Counted from the first letter of the stretch, positions 39,321 to 48,464 are shown. The stretch: 64,000 nt of DNA from Lacisediminimonas profundi (GCF_008831265.1 NZ_VTTH01000007.1:1-64000); one strand, 5' to 3'. Notes: a model not told the origin generated them from the letters alone. Made by a program: numbers and translations.

Positions 39321-39443
39321 GCAGGCTGGCGAGAAACGTAGCGAGCGGGCCGAGATTGGGGCTGAGGAGCGGAATCGTACGCAGGTACGATGAGCACCGG
39401 AGGCTCCGGGATCGGTCCGCGCAGTAGTTTCTCGCCAGCCTGC
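39321..39443 (+). repeat. 123-bp rod-like imperfect palindrome between icmF and kup
   Basis: The arms GCAGGCTGGCGAGAAAC (39321-39337) and GTTTCTCGCCAGCCTGC (39427-39443) are perfectly complementary over 17 bp. Inside, a further 36-nt stretch on each side aligns without gaps (GCGGGCCGA with TCGGTCCGC), closing on the hairpin TCGTAC-GCAG-GTACGA (39375-39390). Several of the interior non-Watson-Crick pairs are G-U when read as plus-strand RNA, which hints at a structured RNA or terminator transcribed with icmF. Its right arm just touches the kup stop codon. Confidence 0.75.
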
Positions 39444-41317
39444 TAGATCTCGATCTGCGTCCCCAGCTCGATCACACGATTGGTCGGCACCTTGTAATAA
39501 TCCGCCGCGTCGCGCGCATTGCGCGACATGGTGGCGAACATCTGCTCGCGCCAATGCGCCATGCCGCCCTGCGTGGTCGAGACCACAGTCTGGCGCGCGA
39601 TGAAGAACGAGGTTTCCATCATGTTGAATTCCAGCCCGTAGTCCTTGCACAACTCCAGGGCCTGGGGAATGTCGCGCTCGTCCTTGAATCCGTAATACAC
39701 GTTGACCTGGTAACACTCGTGCCCGAGCGCGTGCACCTTGACCCGCTCCGACACTGGCACGCTGGGAATATCGCCGTTGAACACGGTCAGGAACACGATG
39801 CGTTCATGCAGGGTCTTGTTGTGCAGCAGATTGTGCAGCATCGCATGCGGTACGCCATCGCCCTCGGCACGAAAGAACAGGCCGGTGCCCTCGACCCGGA
39901 TCGGCGGGCTGATGAACAGCGATTGCAGGAAGTCCTGCAGCGGGATGGCATGTTTTTTCAGATTGCCGAAAACCAGCTCCCGGCCATCCCTCCAGGTCAG
40001 CATGATGGTGACCATCAGCGCCGAGATGACCAGCGGAAACCAGCCGCCATGCACCAGCTTCAGTGCCGTCGACGAAAACAGCATAATGTCGATCAGCAGG
40101 AAGAAAGCGGTGGCGCCAAAAGCCAGCGCCAGGTTGAGATGCCATTTGTAGCGGATCACGAAAAACGTGAGGATGGTGGTGGTCAGCATCGTCGCCGTGG
40201 CAGCGATGCCATAGGCCGAGGCCAGGTTGGATGAGGAACCGAATCCGACCACCGCCACCACCACCGCCGCCAGCTGCACCCAGTTGACCAGCGGGATGTA
40301 AATCTGGCCCATTTCCCGGTCGGAGGTGTAGATGACGCGCATGCGCGGCAGGAATCCGAGGGAAATCGCCTGGTGCGTGACCGAAAACGCGCCGGATATC
40401 GTCGCCTGCGACGCAATCACGGCGGCGGCGGTGGACAGCACCACCAGCGGGTAGATGCTCCATGCGCCGAGCTGGTTGAAGAAGGGATTGACCACCGCGG
40501 CCGGATTTGCCAGCAGCAGCGCGCCCTGCCCGAAGTAGCTCAGGGTCAGGGCTGGAAACACGATCGTAAACCAGGCGAAGCGGACCGGCCGCTTGCCGAA
40601 ATGGCCCATGTCGGCATACAAGGCCTCGGCACCTGTCATCGACAGCACCACCGCGCCCAGGGCGACAAATGCAAACCAGCCGTTGTGCAGCATGAAACCC
40701 AGCGCATGCAGCGGGTTCAGCGCACGCAGGATGACCGGGTTTTGCACGATATTGGTCACCCCCATCACCGACAATGTGGCAAACCACACCAGCACGATCG
40801 GACCGAAAAATTTGCCGATGCCGCTGGTGCCCTTGCTCTGGAGCATATAAAGCGCCACCAGCACCGCAAGGGTAGTCGGCACCACATAGGGTTTCAGTGC
40901 GGGCGTCGCTACTTCCAGTCCCTCGATCGCCGACAGCACTGAAATGGCTGGCGTGATGACGCCATCGCCGAAGAACAGCCCGGCGCCCACCATGCCAAGC
41001 AGCATGACCGGGTAATGCCAGCCTGACTTGGCCACGGATGTCATCGCCAACGCGGTCAGCGCCATGATGCCGCCCTCGCCGCGGTTGTCCGCCCGCAGCA
41101 CCAGGGTCACGTATTTCAGGGAAATCACCAGCACCAGTCCCCAGAAGATCAGCGAGACCACGCCGAGGATGTTTGCCTCGTTCAGGGCAATGCCATGAGC
41201 CGGGGCGAACACCTCCTTCATCGTGTACAGCGGACTGGTGCCGATGTCGCCATATACAACGCCGATGGCGGCGATGGTCATGGTGGCGAGGCTGCTCTTC
41301 TGGTTGGGCAAGGACAA
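39443..41317 (-). CDS. kup: Potassium transport system protein Kup
   Basis: Inner-membrane K+ uptake protein, probably K+/H+ symport. The 624-residue protein starts MSLPNQKSSLATMTIAAIGV, and GVVYGDIGTSPLYTMKEVF in the first membrane segment is the Kup signature. About 12 membrane segments fill residues 10-430, followed by a cytosolic tail of about 190 residues. The start appears to be a TTG at 41317 with AGG six bases upstream; an ATG 12 codons later would cut into conserved sequence. It converges with icmF. Confidence 0.95.
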   Translation of the reverse strand: MSLPNQKSSLATMTIAAIGVVYGDIGTSPLYTMKEVFAPAHGIALNEANILGVVSLIFWGLVLVISLKYVTLVLRADNRGEGGIMALTALAMTSVAKSGWHYPVMLLGMVGAGLFFGDGVITPAISVLSAIEGLEVATPALKPYVVPTTLAVLVALYMLQSKGTSGIGKFFGPIVLVWFATLSVMGVTNIVQNPVILRALNPLHALGFMLHNGWFAFVALGAVVLSMTGAEALYADMGHFGKRPVRFAWFTIVFPALTLSYFGQGALLLANPAAVVNPFFNQLGAWSIYPLVVLSTAAAVIASQATISGAFSVTHQAISLGFLPRMRVIYTSDREMGQIYIPLVNWVQLAAVVVAVVGFGSSSNLASAYGIAATATMLTTTILTFFVIRYKWHLNLALAFGATAFFLLIDIMLFSSTALKLVHGGWFPLVISALMVTIMLTWRDGRELVFGNLKKHAIPLQDFLQSLFISPPIRVEGTGLFFRAEGDGVPHAMLHNLLHNKTLHERIVFLTVFNGDIPSVPVSERVKVHALGHECYQVNVYYGFKDERDIPQALELCKDYGLEFNMMETSFFIARQTVVSTTQGGMAHWREQMFATMSRNARDAADYYKVPTNRVIELGTQIEI

Positions 41318-41433
41318 AAAGCACCTGATGGTTTTGTTGCGCGAGACGCGTATCTTAACGGAAGTTCAACCTCGCCAACCCGGTCAATGCCGAAGAATGG
41401 CCCGGACCACGGGCGTGGCGCCGGACCCAGAAC

Positions 41434-41455
41434 GGACGCAAACCGGACGCAAACC
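41434..41455. repeat. Two tandem 11-bp repeats upstream of the EAL gene
   Basis: GGACGCAAACC occurs twice back to back, about 100-120 bp before the ATG at 41554. The 11-bp step equals about one helical turn, so it may bind a regulator; nothing more is known. Confidence 0.4.
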
Positions 41456-41553
41456 GCCATTTACCCCCGTCGCATGCCAGTTGTCACCCATGCTATGCTC
41501 GCCATCGACGTGGAGATCGAGGTGGCAATCCACGGCCCCGCCTGGGAGCAGTC

Positions 41554-43818
41554 ATGCAGCTTGAATCGGGTAGCCGAATGAAAACAAGGCAGCGAGCCGG
41601 AAGCGCTTTCGGCGGCGCAGCCATGTCGTCTGCCCGGCGCGTGCCCGTTGCGTGGAGCCTGATCTATTTGCTGGCCGCGCTGTTCCTGGCGGTCTGGCTG
41701 GCGCCGCAACTGCAATTCCTCAAGTTCAGCACCAGCGTGATGCCGGTTGGCGTCCATACGCTGTTCGAGATGTTCTCGGTGATCGTCGCGATGCTGGCAT
41801 TCGGGGTGGCCTGGCACGCCTACGATCCTGCCCGCCCGGCGAATATCCTGATCCTCGGCTGCGGCCTGCTATGCGTGGCGCTGCTCGACAGCGCACATCT
41901 TCTTTCCTACAAAGGTATGCCGGATTTCGTCACGCCAGCGTCGCCCGGGAAATCGATCAATTTCTGGCTGTGCGCGCGCTATCTCGGGGCGCTGACGCTG
42001 ATCGCCGTTTCGGTGCGCGAGTGGAAGCCGGTGCCGACCGTGCGCGGCCGCATGCTGCTGCTCGCTGCCAGCATCGGACTGGCCGGCCTGATCTGGTATT
42101 TCGGAATGGCTCATCCGGATCTCTGGCCGCGTACCTTCATCGAAGGACAGGGGCTGACCAGGTTCAAGGTCATGGCCGAGTATGGCATCATCGCCCTGCT
42201 GCTAGTCCCCGCCGTGCTGTTCTACCGCCAGCGCGGATCCGCCACCAATTCGTATGATCCGAGCGGCCTGTTCACGGCTACCGCCATCACGATACTGGCC
42301 GAGTTGAGCTTTACGCTGTACGTCAACGTCAACGAAGTGTTCAGCTTGCTCGGACACAGCTACAAGATCCTGGCCTTCCTGTTCATATACCGTGCCGTGT
42401 TCCTGGTAAGCGTGCGCGAACCGTACAACCTGCTGCGGGAAGAGATCGCCGAGCGCAAGCAGGCGGAAGCCGAGATCCGCCACCGCGTCTATCACGATCC
42501 GCTGACCGACCTGCCGAACCGGCTGCTGATGGAGGAATTCGTCCAGCAAGCGCTTGCCAGCCGCGGCGGCCACGGACGGCTGGCCCTGATTTCGCTGGAC
42601 ATGGACCACTTCCAGTCGATCAACGACTCGCTCGGCCTGGCGGTCGGGGACGACCTCCTGACGCAGGTTGCGCAACGCCTGGTCGAGGTCTGCGGCGAGC
42701 GCTGCGTAGTCAGCCGGATTGCCGGCGACTCGTTCCTGATGATGTTGCGCGACGCCAAAGACGAAGCGGACGTATTGCCGGTGCTGCGCGAACTGGTCGC
42801 ACGCATGCTCCCGCCGTACCATGCCGGGCGCCATGAAATCCCGCTCTCGGTTTCGATCGGCGTCTCGCTGTCGCCGCGAGACGGCCGGGATTTCGAGACA
42901 CTCAAGCGCAATGCCGACACCGCCATGTATCGCGCCAGGCATGGCGGACGCAACATCTGGCGCTTCTTCGACCAGGATATGGATGCGCGCGAGCAGGAAC
43001 GCATGCAAATGTTCGGATGGCTGCGCGAAGCGATAGACCAAGGTCAGTTCGAACTGTATTACCAGCCGCAGGTGGCGCTGGCCAGCGGCCAGGTGACCGG
43101 CGTCGAAGCCCTGCTGCGATGGCGCCATCCGCAACTCGGGCTGGTCACGCCGGACCGCTTCATCCGGGTCGCCGAGGACACCGGCCTGATCACCGAAATC
43201 GGAGACTGGGTGCTGGCCGAAGCCTGTCGCCAGGCGATGCAATGGCAAGACAAGGGACTGCCGCCCATGACTATCGCGGTCAACGTGTCGGCGGCACAGT
43301 TCCGTAGCCGGCAACTGGAAAGATCAGTCGCCGATGCGCTGCGCGCCTCGGGCCTGTCGCCGAGCCTGCTTGAACTGGAAATGACGGAATCGGTGCTGAT
43401 GCACGACAGCGATCATGTGCTGGAGGCGGCGCGCGCCTTGCGCCAGCTCGGCGTACGGCTGGCGATTGACGATTTCGGCACCGGCTATTCGAGCCTGTCC
43501 TACCTGAAGCGTTTCGCCGTCAGTCGCCTGAAGATAGACCGCTCCTTCGTCGCCGACCTGACCTCCGATCCTGACGATGCCGCAATCGTCCGCGCCATCG
43601 TGGAGATGGCGCGCAGCCTGCGCCTGTTCACCGTGGCGGAAGGGGTGGAGAACCAGGCCACGCTGGAAGCCTTGCGCGCGCTCGGCTGCGACGAGGGTCA
43701 GGGATTCCTTTTCGCCCGGCCGATGCCGGCGGCCGAGCTGCCCGGATTCCTCGCAGCGGGGTCACTGACGCTTGGCACCACCCAAGCGGACCATCCCGGG
43801 CACCAGACCGGCCGCTGA
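41554..43818 (+). CDS. Membrane MASE3-like sensor with degenerate GGDEF and EAL domains (c-di-GMP phosphodiesterase)
   Basis: 754-residue inner-membrane signalling protein. About seven hydrophobic segments (about 30-275) form a MASE3-type sensory module with HLLSYKGMPDFVTP. A GGDEF domain follows with YHDPLTDLPNRLLMEEF, but the signature loop reads AGDSF (about 390-394), so it should not make c-di-GMP and may bind GTP as a regulator. The EAL domain has EALLRW (about 517-522), NVSAAQFRS and DDFGTGYSSLSYLKRF, so phosphodiesterase activity is likely. GGGAG five bases before the ATG supports the start. It may oppose the diguanylate cyclase at 34578. Confidence 0.92.
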   Translation: MQLESGSRMKTRQRAGSAFGGAAMSSARRVPVAWSLIYLLAALFLAVWLAPQLQFLKFSTSVMPVGVHTLFEMFSVIVAMLAFGVAWHAYDPARPANILILGCGLLCVALLDSAHLLSYKGMPDFVTPASPGKSINFWLCARYLGALTLIAVSVREWKPVPTVRGRMLLLAASIGLAGLIWYFGMAHPDLWPRTFIEGQGLTRFKVMAEYGIIALLLVPAVLFYRQRGSATNSYDPSGLFTATAITILAELSFTLYVNVNEVFSLLGHSYKILAFLFIYRAVFLVSVREPYNLLREEIAERKQAEAEIRHRVYHDPLTDLPNRLLMEEFVQQALASRGGHGRLALISLDMDHFQSINDSLGLAVGDDLLTQVAQRLVEVCGERCVVSRIAGDSFLMMLRDAKDEADVLPVLRELVARMLPPYHAGRHEIPLSVSIGVSLSPRDGRDFETLKRNADTAMYRARHGGRNIWRFFDQDMDAREQERMQMFGWLREAIDQGQFELYYQPQVALASGQVTGVEALLRWRHPQLGLVTPDRFIRVAEDTGLITEIGDWVLAEACRQAMQWQDKGLPPMTIAVNVSAAQFRSRQLERSVADALRASGLSPSLLELEMTESVLMHDSDHVLEAARALRQLGVRLAIDDFGTGYSSLSYLKRFAVSRLKIDRSFVADLTSDPDDAAIVRAIVEMARSLRLFTVAEGVENQATLEALRALGCDEGQGFLFARPMPAAELPGFLAAGSLTLGTTQADHPGHQTGR

Positions 43819-43849
43819 ACCGCAGAAAAAGCGCAGCAATAGTGCAGTC

Positions 43850-44290
43850 TCAAGCGCCCAGATGCGACCGGGCCCAGGCCACAATGCTGCGGCTGTCCAT
43901 CGCGCCGGCCTGCCGCGCAACCTCCCGGCCGCCGACAAACAAGGCCAGGGTCGGAATGCTGCGTATTCCCATGCGGGCCGCCAGTGCCTGGGCTTGTTCG
44001 GTGTCGACCTTGGCTACCCGGACGGCAGGTTCCAGCTGCGTCGCCGCCTGGGCATAGGCCGGCGCCATGGTCCGGCACGGACCGCACCACGGCGCCCAGA
44101 AATCCACCAGCAGGGGCAGGTCATTGCGCGCCAGATGGCGCTCGAACCCGGCCTGGTCCAGCTCCACCGGCTGTCCTGAAAACAGCGCTTGCGCGCATTT
44201 TCCGCAAACCGGCTGTTCCGCCAGCCGCTCTCCCGGTACCCGATTGACTGCACTGCAGTGCGGGCAGACTACATGCCTGGCATTGTTCAT
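43850..44290 (-). CDS. trxC: Thioredoxin 2 (zinc-containing)
   Basis: Cytosolic disulfide reductase used in oxidative stress. The 146-residue protein has an N-terminal zinc ribbon with C9, C12, C29 and C32 and the active site WCGPC (C69, C72). The cis-proline loop IPTLALF is present. The ATG at 44290 has AAGGA five bases upstream; a longer in-frame extension is not supported. It converges with the EAL gene and is divergent from rarD. Confidence 0.95.
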   Translation of the reverse strand: MNNARHVVCPHCSAVNRVPGERLAEQPVCGKCAQALFSGQPVELDQAGFERHLARNDLPLLVDFWAPWCGPCRTMAPAYAQAATQLEPAVRVAKVDTEQAQALAARMGIRSIPTLALFVGGREVARQAGAMDSRSIVAWARSHLGA

Positions 44291-44321
44291 CACTATCCTT
44301 TCCCGTATGGACATCAAGCAG

Positions 44322-44342
44322 GCCGGCCAGCCCCTGGCCGGC
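44322..44342. promoter_or_regulatory. Perfect 9-bp hairpin/palindrome between trxC and rarD
   Basis: GCCGGCCAG-CCC-CTGGCCGGC lies 31-51 bp upstream of the trxC start and about 60 bp upstream of rarD. It may be an operator at DNA level or a stem in the trxC leader; function unknown. Confidence 0.4.
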
Positions 44343-44403
44343 AGCAACCGCCTGATTGCCCTCATAATGCTTGCCTGGCAACCACTCTCGCGTGAACCGT
44401 TTC

Positions 44404-45297
44404 ATGGGCACAGGCATCTTGTTTGCCGCATTGGCATTTTCCATGTGGGGGCTGTTCCCCATTTATTTCAAGATCCTTGCAGCAGTGCCGGCGGTCGAGA
44501 TGATTGCACACCGGGTGCTGTGGTCACTGGTATTCATTGCCCTGATCCTCGCCGTCCGCCGCCAGTGGGACTGGCTCAATGCGTTGCGCAGCCAGCCGCG
44601 CGTCATCGCCGGTTTTGCATTGTCCGGCGGCCTGCTGGCCCTGAACTGGTCTGTCTACATCTGGGCCGTTCAACACGACCGGGTAATCGACTCCAGCCTC
44701 GGTTACTTCATCAATCCGCTGATCAACGTCCTGATCGGCTTCCTGCTGCTGAAGGAACGCATGCGGCCGGGCCAGTGGGCCGCCATCGCGCTTGCTTGCA
44801 GCGGCGTGGCGTGGCTTACCTGGCATAGCGGAAGTTTTCCATGGATCGGACTGACGCTGGCGCTGACCTTCGCGTTCTACGGCCTGCTGCGCAAGACCGC
44901 ATCATTGGGGCCGCTGGAAGGCCTGGCGCTGGAATCGATGGTGCTGGCACCGGTCTGCCTGCTCTATCTGGCGTGGCAGGGCGCACAAGGCCATATCGCT
45001 GTCGCTGGCCTGACTCCCGCCATGCAAATGATGGTTGCCGTATCCGGCCCGCTCACCGCCATCCCGCTGCTGATGTTCGCGGCCGGCGCACGCCGCATCC
45101 CGCTGTCGGTGCTGGGCCTGATGCAATACATCGGGCCGTCGCTGCAACTGGCGGTCGGCGTCCTGTTGTTTCGGGAACCATTCGGTAACGACCGGCTGGT
45201 CGGCTTCATGCTGATCTGGACAGCGCTGGCACTGTACTCGCTGGAAAGCGCCTGGCGGGCGTGGTGGAACCGGCCCGCAGCGGCAGTGGACAAATGA
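44404..45297 (+). CDS. rarD: EamA/RhaT-type permease RarD
   Basis: Drug/metabolite-transporter superfamily membrane protein; E. coli RarD (chloramphenicol-sensitivity family) has no proven substrate. From ATG 44404 the product is 297 residues with about ten membrane segments and the RarD N-terminal pattern ALAFSMWGLFPIYFKIL; NWSVYIWAVQHDRVIDSSLGY is strongly family-like. A GTG at 44392 and a TTG at 44371 are also in frame; none has a clear ribosome-binding site, so the start is uncertain. Confidence 0.88.
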   Translation: MGTGILFAALAFSMWGLFPIYFKILAAVPAVEMIAHRVLWSLVFIALILAVRRQWDWLNALRSQPRVIAGFALSGGLLALNWSVYIWAVQHDRVIDSSLGYFINPLINVLIGFLLLKERMRPGQWAAIALACSGVAWLTWHSGSFPWIGLTLALTFAFYGLLRKTASLGPLEGLALESMVLAPVCLLYLAWQGAQGHIAVAGLTPAMQMMVAVSGPLTAIPLLMFAAGARRIPLSVLGLMQYIGPSLQLAVGVLLFREPFGNDRLVGFMLIWTALALYSLESAWRAWWNRPAAAVDK

Positions 45298-45484
45298 TGG
45301 GTGAACTATCAATTCCTGCGGCGTTCGAATCCAATCGGCGGGTCCTGTTCCGGCGCGCCTGAGCACGCACCTGGAAAGAAGCCAATAAGGCAGTGGCTAT
45401 CGGACCGATTTAAACTATCGAATTCCAAAATGAATAGAGAACCTCTATCATTGCATCTGTTCGTTCAACAATGGAGTCACAAAG

Positions 45485-46048
45485 ATGTCCCTCATCAACA
45501 CCCAAGTCAAACCCTTCAAGGCAACCGCTTTCCACAACGGCAAATTCGTTCCGGTTTCGGATGCCGACCTGAAAGGCAAGTGGTCGGTCGTGTTCTTCTA
45601 CCCGGCCGACTTCACCTTCGTCTGCCCGACCGAACTGGGCGACCTGGCTGACCACTACGACACCTTCAAGTCGATGGGCGTGGAAATCTACGGCGTGTCG
45701 ACCGACACCCATTTCACCCACAAGGCATGGCACGATACATCGGACACGATCAAGAAGATCACCTACCCGATGATCGGCGATCCGACCGGCGCCATCACCC
45801 GTAACTTCGACGTCATGATCGAAGAAGAAGGCCTGGCACTGCGCGGCACCTTCGTGATCAATCCTGAAGGCCAGATCAAGCTGTGCGAAATCCACGACAA
45901 CGGCATCGGCCGTGACGCCAAGGAACTGCTGCGCAAGGTTCAGGCTGCCCAGTACGTCGCCAGCCATCCGGGCGAAGTCTGCCCCGCCAAATGGACCCCG
46001 GGCGCGCAAACTCTGGCTCCTTCGCTCGACCTGGTCGGCAAGATCTAA
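45485..46048 (+). CDS. ahpC: Alkyl hydroperoxide reductase subunit C (2-Cys peroxiredoxin)
   Basis: Cytosolic peroxidase that reduces H2O2, organic peroxides and peroxynitrite, recycled by AhpF. The 187-residue protein begins [20 protein letters not shown]. The peroxidatic Cys47 is in FTFVCPTEL and the resolving Cys (about 166) is in [12 protein letters not shown] precedes the ATG by eight bases. ahpF follows after 176 bp with a strong hairpin in between. Confidence 0.97.
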   Translation: MSLINTQVKPFKATAFHNGKFVPVSDADLKGKWSVVFFYPADFTFVCPTELGDLADHYDTFKSMGVEIYGVSTDTHFTHKAWHDTSDTIKKITYPMIGDPTGAITRNFDVMIEEEGLALRGTFVINPEGQIKLCEIHDNGIGRDAKELLRKVQAAQYVASHPGEVCPAKWTPGAQTLAPSLDLVGKI

Positions 46049-46085
46049 AGATCGACCCTGCGCTGCGCCGCGCGCAGCGTTGCCA

Positions 46086-46107
46086 GCCGCCCGGCTTGCC
46101 GGGCGGC
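46086..46107 (+). other. Intercistronic hairpin between ahpC and ahpF
   Basis: GCCGCCCGG-CTTG-CCGGGCGGC is a perfect 9-bp GC stem 38 bp after the ahpC stop. No U-run follows, so it is not a classical terminator; it may protect the 3' end of ahpC mRNA or reduce read-through into ahpF, giving more AhpC than AhpF. Confidence 0.6.
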
Positions 46108-46224
46108 GCAATCCCCCAAATCATCAGATGAACTGGCAGCCAAAAGCTGGCCGGGGGGCGGCACTCACCCTGAAGAAGCCCTGTTCACCCGGGTCTGTTC
46201 ACCATTTACCGGATCGGAAAAGCC

Positions 46225-47805
46225 ATGCTGGACGCAAACCTGAAAAGCCAACTGAAAGCCTACCTCGAGAAGCTTACCCAGCCGATCGACATCATCGCCT
46301 CGCTGGACGACAGCGCTTCGTCGGCTGAAATGCAGGCACTCCTGAAAGAAATCGCTGAACTGTCGGACAAGATCTCGCTGATCGAGAAGCGCGACGACCG
46401 GGAGCGCAAGCCGTCTTTCGCGCTGAACCGCAAGGGCGCCGACATGGGCGTGCGTTTTGCCGGCATACCGATGGGTCACGAATTTACTTCGCTGGTGCTG
46501 GCGCTGCTGCAGGTTGGCGGCTACCCGCCCAAGGCAGATGAGGCAGTGATCGAACAGATCCGCGGCCTGCAGGGCGAATTCCGCTTCGAAACCTATATTT
46601 CGCTGTCCTGCCAGAACTGCCCGGACGTGGTCCAGGCACTGAACCTGATGGCGGTACTCAATCCGAACGTGCGTCACGTGATGATAGACGGCGCGCTGTT
46701 CCAGGACGAAGTCAACGAGCGCCAGATCATGGCCGTGCCTACCGTATTCCTGAACGGCGAAGTGTTCGGCCAGGGCCGCATGACGCTGGAAGAAATCGTC
46801 GCCAGGCTCGACTCCGGCGCTGCCGAGCGGGAAGCCGCGAAGATCGCGCAGAAAGATGTGTTCGACATGCTGATCGTCGGCGGCGGTCCGGCCGGTGCGG
46901 CGGCCGCCATCTACTCGGCCCGCAAAGGCATACGCACCGGCGTGGTCGCCGAGCGCTTCGGCGGCCAGGTGCTGGACACGATGTCGATCGAGAACTTCAT
47001 CTCGGTCAAGGAAACCGAAGGACCCAAGCTGGTGACGGCGCTGGAACAGCACGTCAAGTCCTATGAAGTCGACGTCATGAACAACCAGCGCGCGACCGGC
47101 CTGGTGCCGGGCAAGCTGATCGAAGTGCAACTGGCAAGCGGCGCCAGCCTGAAGGCGAAGTCGGTCATCCTCGCGACCGGCGCCCGCTGGCGCAACCTGA
47201 ACGTGCCGGGTGAAAACGAATACCGCAACAAGGGCGTGACCTACTGCCCGCACTGCGACGGTCCACTGTTCAAGGGCAAGCGCGTGGCCGTGATCGGCGG
47301 CGGCAACTCGGGGGTGGAAGCCGCGATCGACCTGGCCGGCATCGTCGCCCATGTGACGTTGCTCGAATTTGACAGCCAGTTGCGCGCCGATGCAGTGCTG
47401 CAACGCAAATTGCTGAGCCTGCCCAACGTGACCGTGATCACCCAGGCGCAGACCACGGAAGTGACCGGCGATGGCAGCCGCGTCAAGGGCATCCGCTACA
47501 CCGACCGCAGGAACGGCGAGTCGAAGCTGGTGGAACTGGAAGGCATCTTCGTCCAGATCGGGCTGCTGCCCAATACCGACTTCCTGAAAGGGGTAGTCGA
47601 ACTGTCGCCGCGGGGCGAGATCGAAGTCGACTCGCATGGCCGCACCTCGGTGGCGGGCGTGTTTGCAGCGGGCGATGCGACCACCACGCCGTTCAAGCAG
47701 ATCATCATTGCGATGGGCGAAGGTTCGCGCGGTGCATTGGCAGCCTTCGACTACCTGATCCGCACCTCGGCGCCCGAGGAAGAGGCGCAGTCGGTCGCCG
47801 CCTGA
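46225..47805 (+). CDS. ahpF: Alkyl hydroperoxide reductase subunit F
   Basis: FAD-dependent NADH:peroxiredoxin disulfide reductase that regenerates AhpC. The 526-residue protein has an N-terminal two-thioredoxin-fold domain with CQNC (about C130-C133), the FAD motif [17 protein letters not shown], the redox-active CPHC (about C341-C344) and a second nucleotide motif [16 protein letters not shown]. The C-terminal [16 protein letters not shown] closes the FAD site. A strong terminator follows at 47857. Confidence 0.97.
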   Translation: MLDANLKSQLKAYLEKLTQPIDIIASLDDSASSAEMQALLKEIAELSDKISLIEKRDDRERKPSFALNRKGADMGVRFAGIPMGHEFTSLVLALLQVGGYPPKADEAVIEQIRGLQGEFRFETYISLSCQNCPDVVQALNLMAVLNPNVRHVMIDGALFQDEVNERQIMAVPTVFLNGEVFGQGRMTLEEIVARLDSGAAEREAAKIAQKDVFDMLIVGGGPAGAAAAIYSARKGIRTGVVAERFGGQVLDTMSIENFISVKETEGPKLVTALEQHVKSYEVDVMNNQRATGLVPGKLIEVQLASGASLKAKSVILATGARWRNLNVPGENEYRNKGVTYCPHCDGPLFKGKRVAVIGGGNSGVEAAIDLAGIVAHVTLLEFDSQLRADAVLQRKLLSLPNVTVITQAQTTEVTGDGSRVKGIRYTDRRNGESKLVELEGIFVQIGLLPNTDFLKGVVELSPRGEIEVDSHGRTSVAGVFAAGDATTTPFKQIIIAMGEGSRGALAAFDYLIRTSAPEEEAQSVAA

Positions 47806-47856
47806 TTGATCGTCGTCTTCGCTGCGGCCAAGCCCCTCCCCTGGCCTGGCTGCAGA

Positions 47857-47892
47857 AGCCAGCACTGGTGTTTCCAGTGCTGGCTTTTTTCT
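47857..47892 (+). terminator. Rho-independent terminator after ahpF
   Basis: AGCCAGCACTGG (47857-47868) and CCAGTGCTGGCT (47874-47885) form a perfect 12-bp stem around a TGTTT loop, followed by a run of six T. It lies about 50 bp beyond the ahpF stop. Confidence 0.95.
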
Positions 47893-47931
47893 TACTGGAA
47901 GCCCTCAAACGAACGAATTGCCGGACTCCTG

Positions 47932-47976
47932 CTGATACACTTTTGAGCGCGATTCGATAATCGCACTTTTGATCGC
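47932..47976 (+). promoter_or_regulatory. Promoter with 13-bp direct repeats for the helix-hairpin-helix gene
   Basis: A GATAAT -10 box (47956-47961) lies 18 bp from a CTGATA -35-like box (47932-47937). The near-identical repeats CACTTTTGAGCGC (47938-47950) and CACTTTTGATCGC (47964-47976) flank the -10 box at a 26-bp period, and GCGATT-CGAT-AATCGC forms a small inverted repeat over it. This is a plausible operator arrangement. Confidence 0.5.
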
Positions 47977-47997
47977 TAAAACCTTACAGGAGCCCCC

Positions 47998-48408
47998 ATG
48001 AACCGTGTCATCAAAGCGATGCTGTTGGCAGCCAGCCTGACTTTCCTCAGCACTGGTGCGTTTGCCGCCAAAGAAGAACCTAAAGCCGGCGGTGCCGACA
48101 AGGCAGCAGCCAGCGCCAAGGCCAGCAGCAAGAGCGATGCCGCCGCCGACAAGGGTGCAGCGAGCGCCCTGCTGGACCTGAACACTGCTTCCGAGAAGGA
48201 CCTGGCAACCCTGCCGCAGATTGGCGAAGCACGGGCCAAAGCGATCGTGGCCGGTCGTCCCTATGCGCGCAAGGATGAACTGGTATCCAAGAAAATCGTG
48301 ACGCAGAAGGTCTATGACGGGATCAAGGAGAAGGTGATCGCCAAGCAGGGTGCCGCTGGCGATAAAGCGGCGGCCGCCAAGGCGCCAGCCGCCGACAAGA
48401 AAAAATAA
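47998..48408 (+). CDS. Exported helix-hairpin-helix protein, ComEA-like
   Basis: 136-residue protein with a Sec signal peptide (about 1-23, cut after GAFA), an Ala/Lys/Ser-rich linker (about 24-55) and one helix-hairpin-helix DNA-binding module: LLDLNTASEKDLATLPQIGE and ARAKAIVAGRPYARKDEL. The C-terminus is a Lys/Ala tail. It resembles the periplasmic competence DNA receptor ComEA, but no com gene is next to it, so a role in DNA uptake is inferred. AGGAG six bases before the ATG supports the start. Confidence 0.87.
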   Translation: MNRVIKAMLLAASLTFLSTGAFAAKEEPKAGGADKAAASAKASSKSDAAADKGAASALLDLNTASEKDLATLPQIGEARAKAIVAGRPYARKDELVSKKIVTQKVYDGIKEKVIAKQGAAGDKAAAAKAPAADKKK

Positions 48409-48429
48409 AACGACGAACGCTGTAACCGG

Positions 48430-48464
48430 GGCGGGCGGCGCAGCAAGTGCCGCCCGCCTTTCTT
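48430..48464 (+). terminator. Rho-independent terminator after the ComEA-like gene
   Basis: GGCGGGCGGC (48430-48439) and GCCGCCCGCC (48449-48458) make a perfect 10-bp GC stem with a 9-nt loop, followed by TTTCTT. It lies about 20 bp beyond the stop. Confidence 0.9.

Noticed and set aside
45434-45448. ATAG-N7-CTAT upstream of ahpC as an OxyR site
   Set aside because: Only one of the two required ATAG/CTAT pairs is present, the inner consensus bases do not match and no promoter fits next to it. OxyR control of ahpC remains plausible from family knowledge, but this sequence does not show it.
46086-46107. Hairpin between ahpC and ahpF as a terminator
   Set aside because: No U-run follows and the downstream gene belongs to the same system, so it is listed as a hairpin of unknown role.
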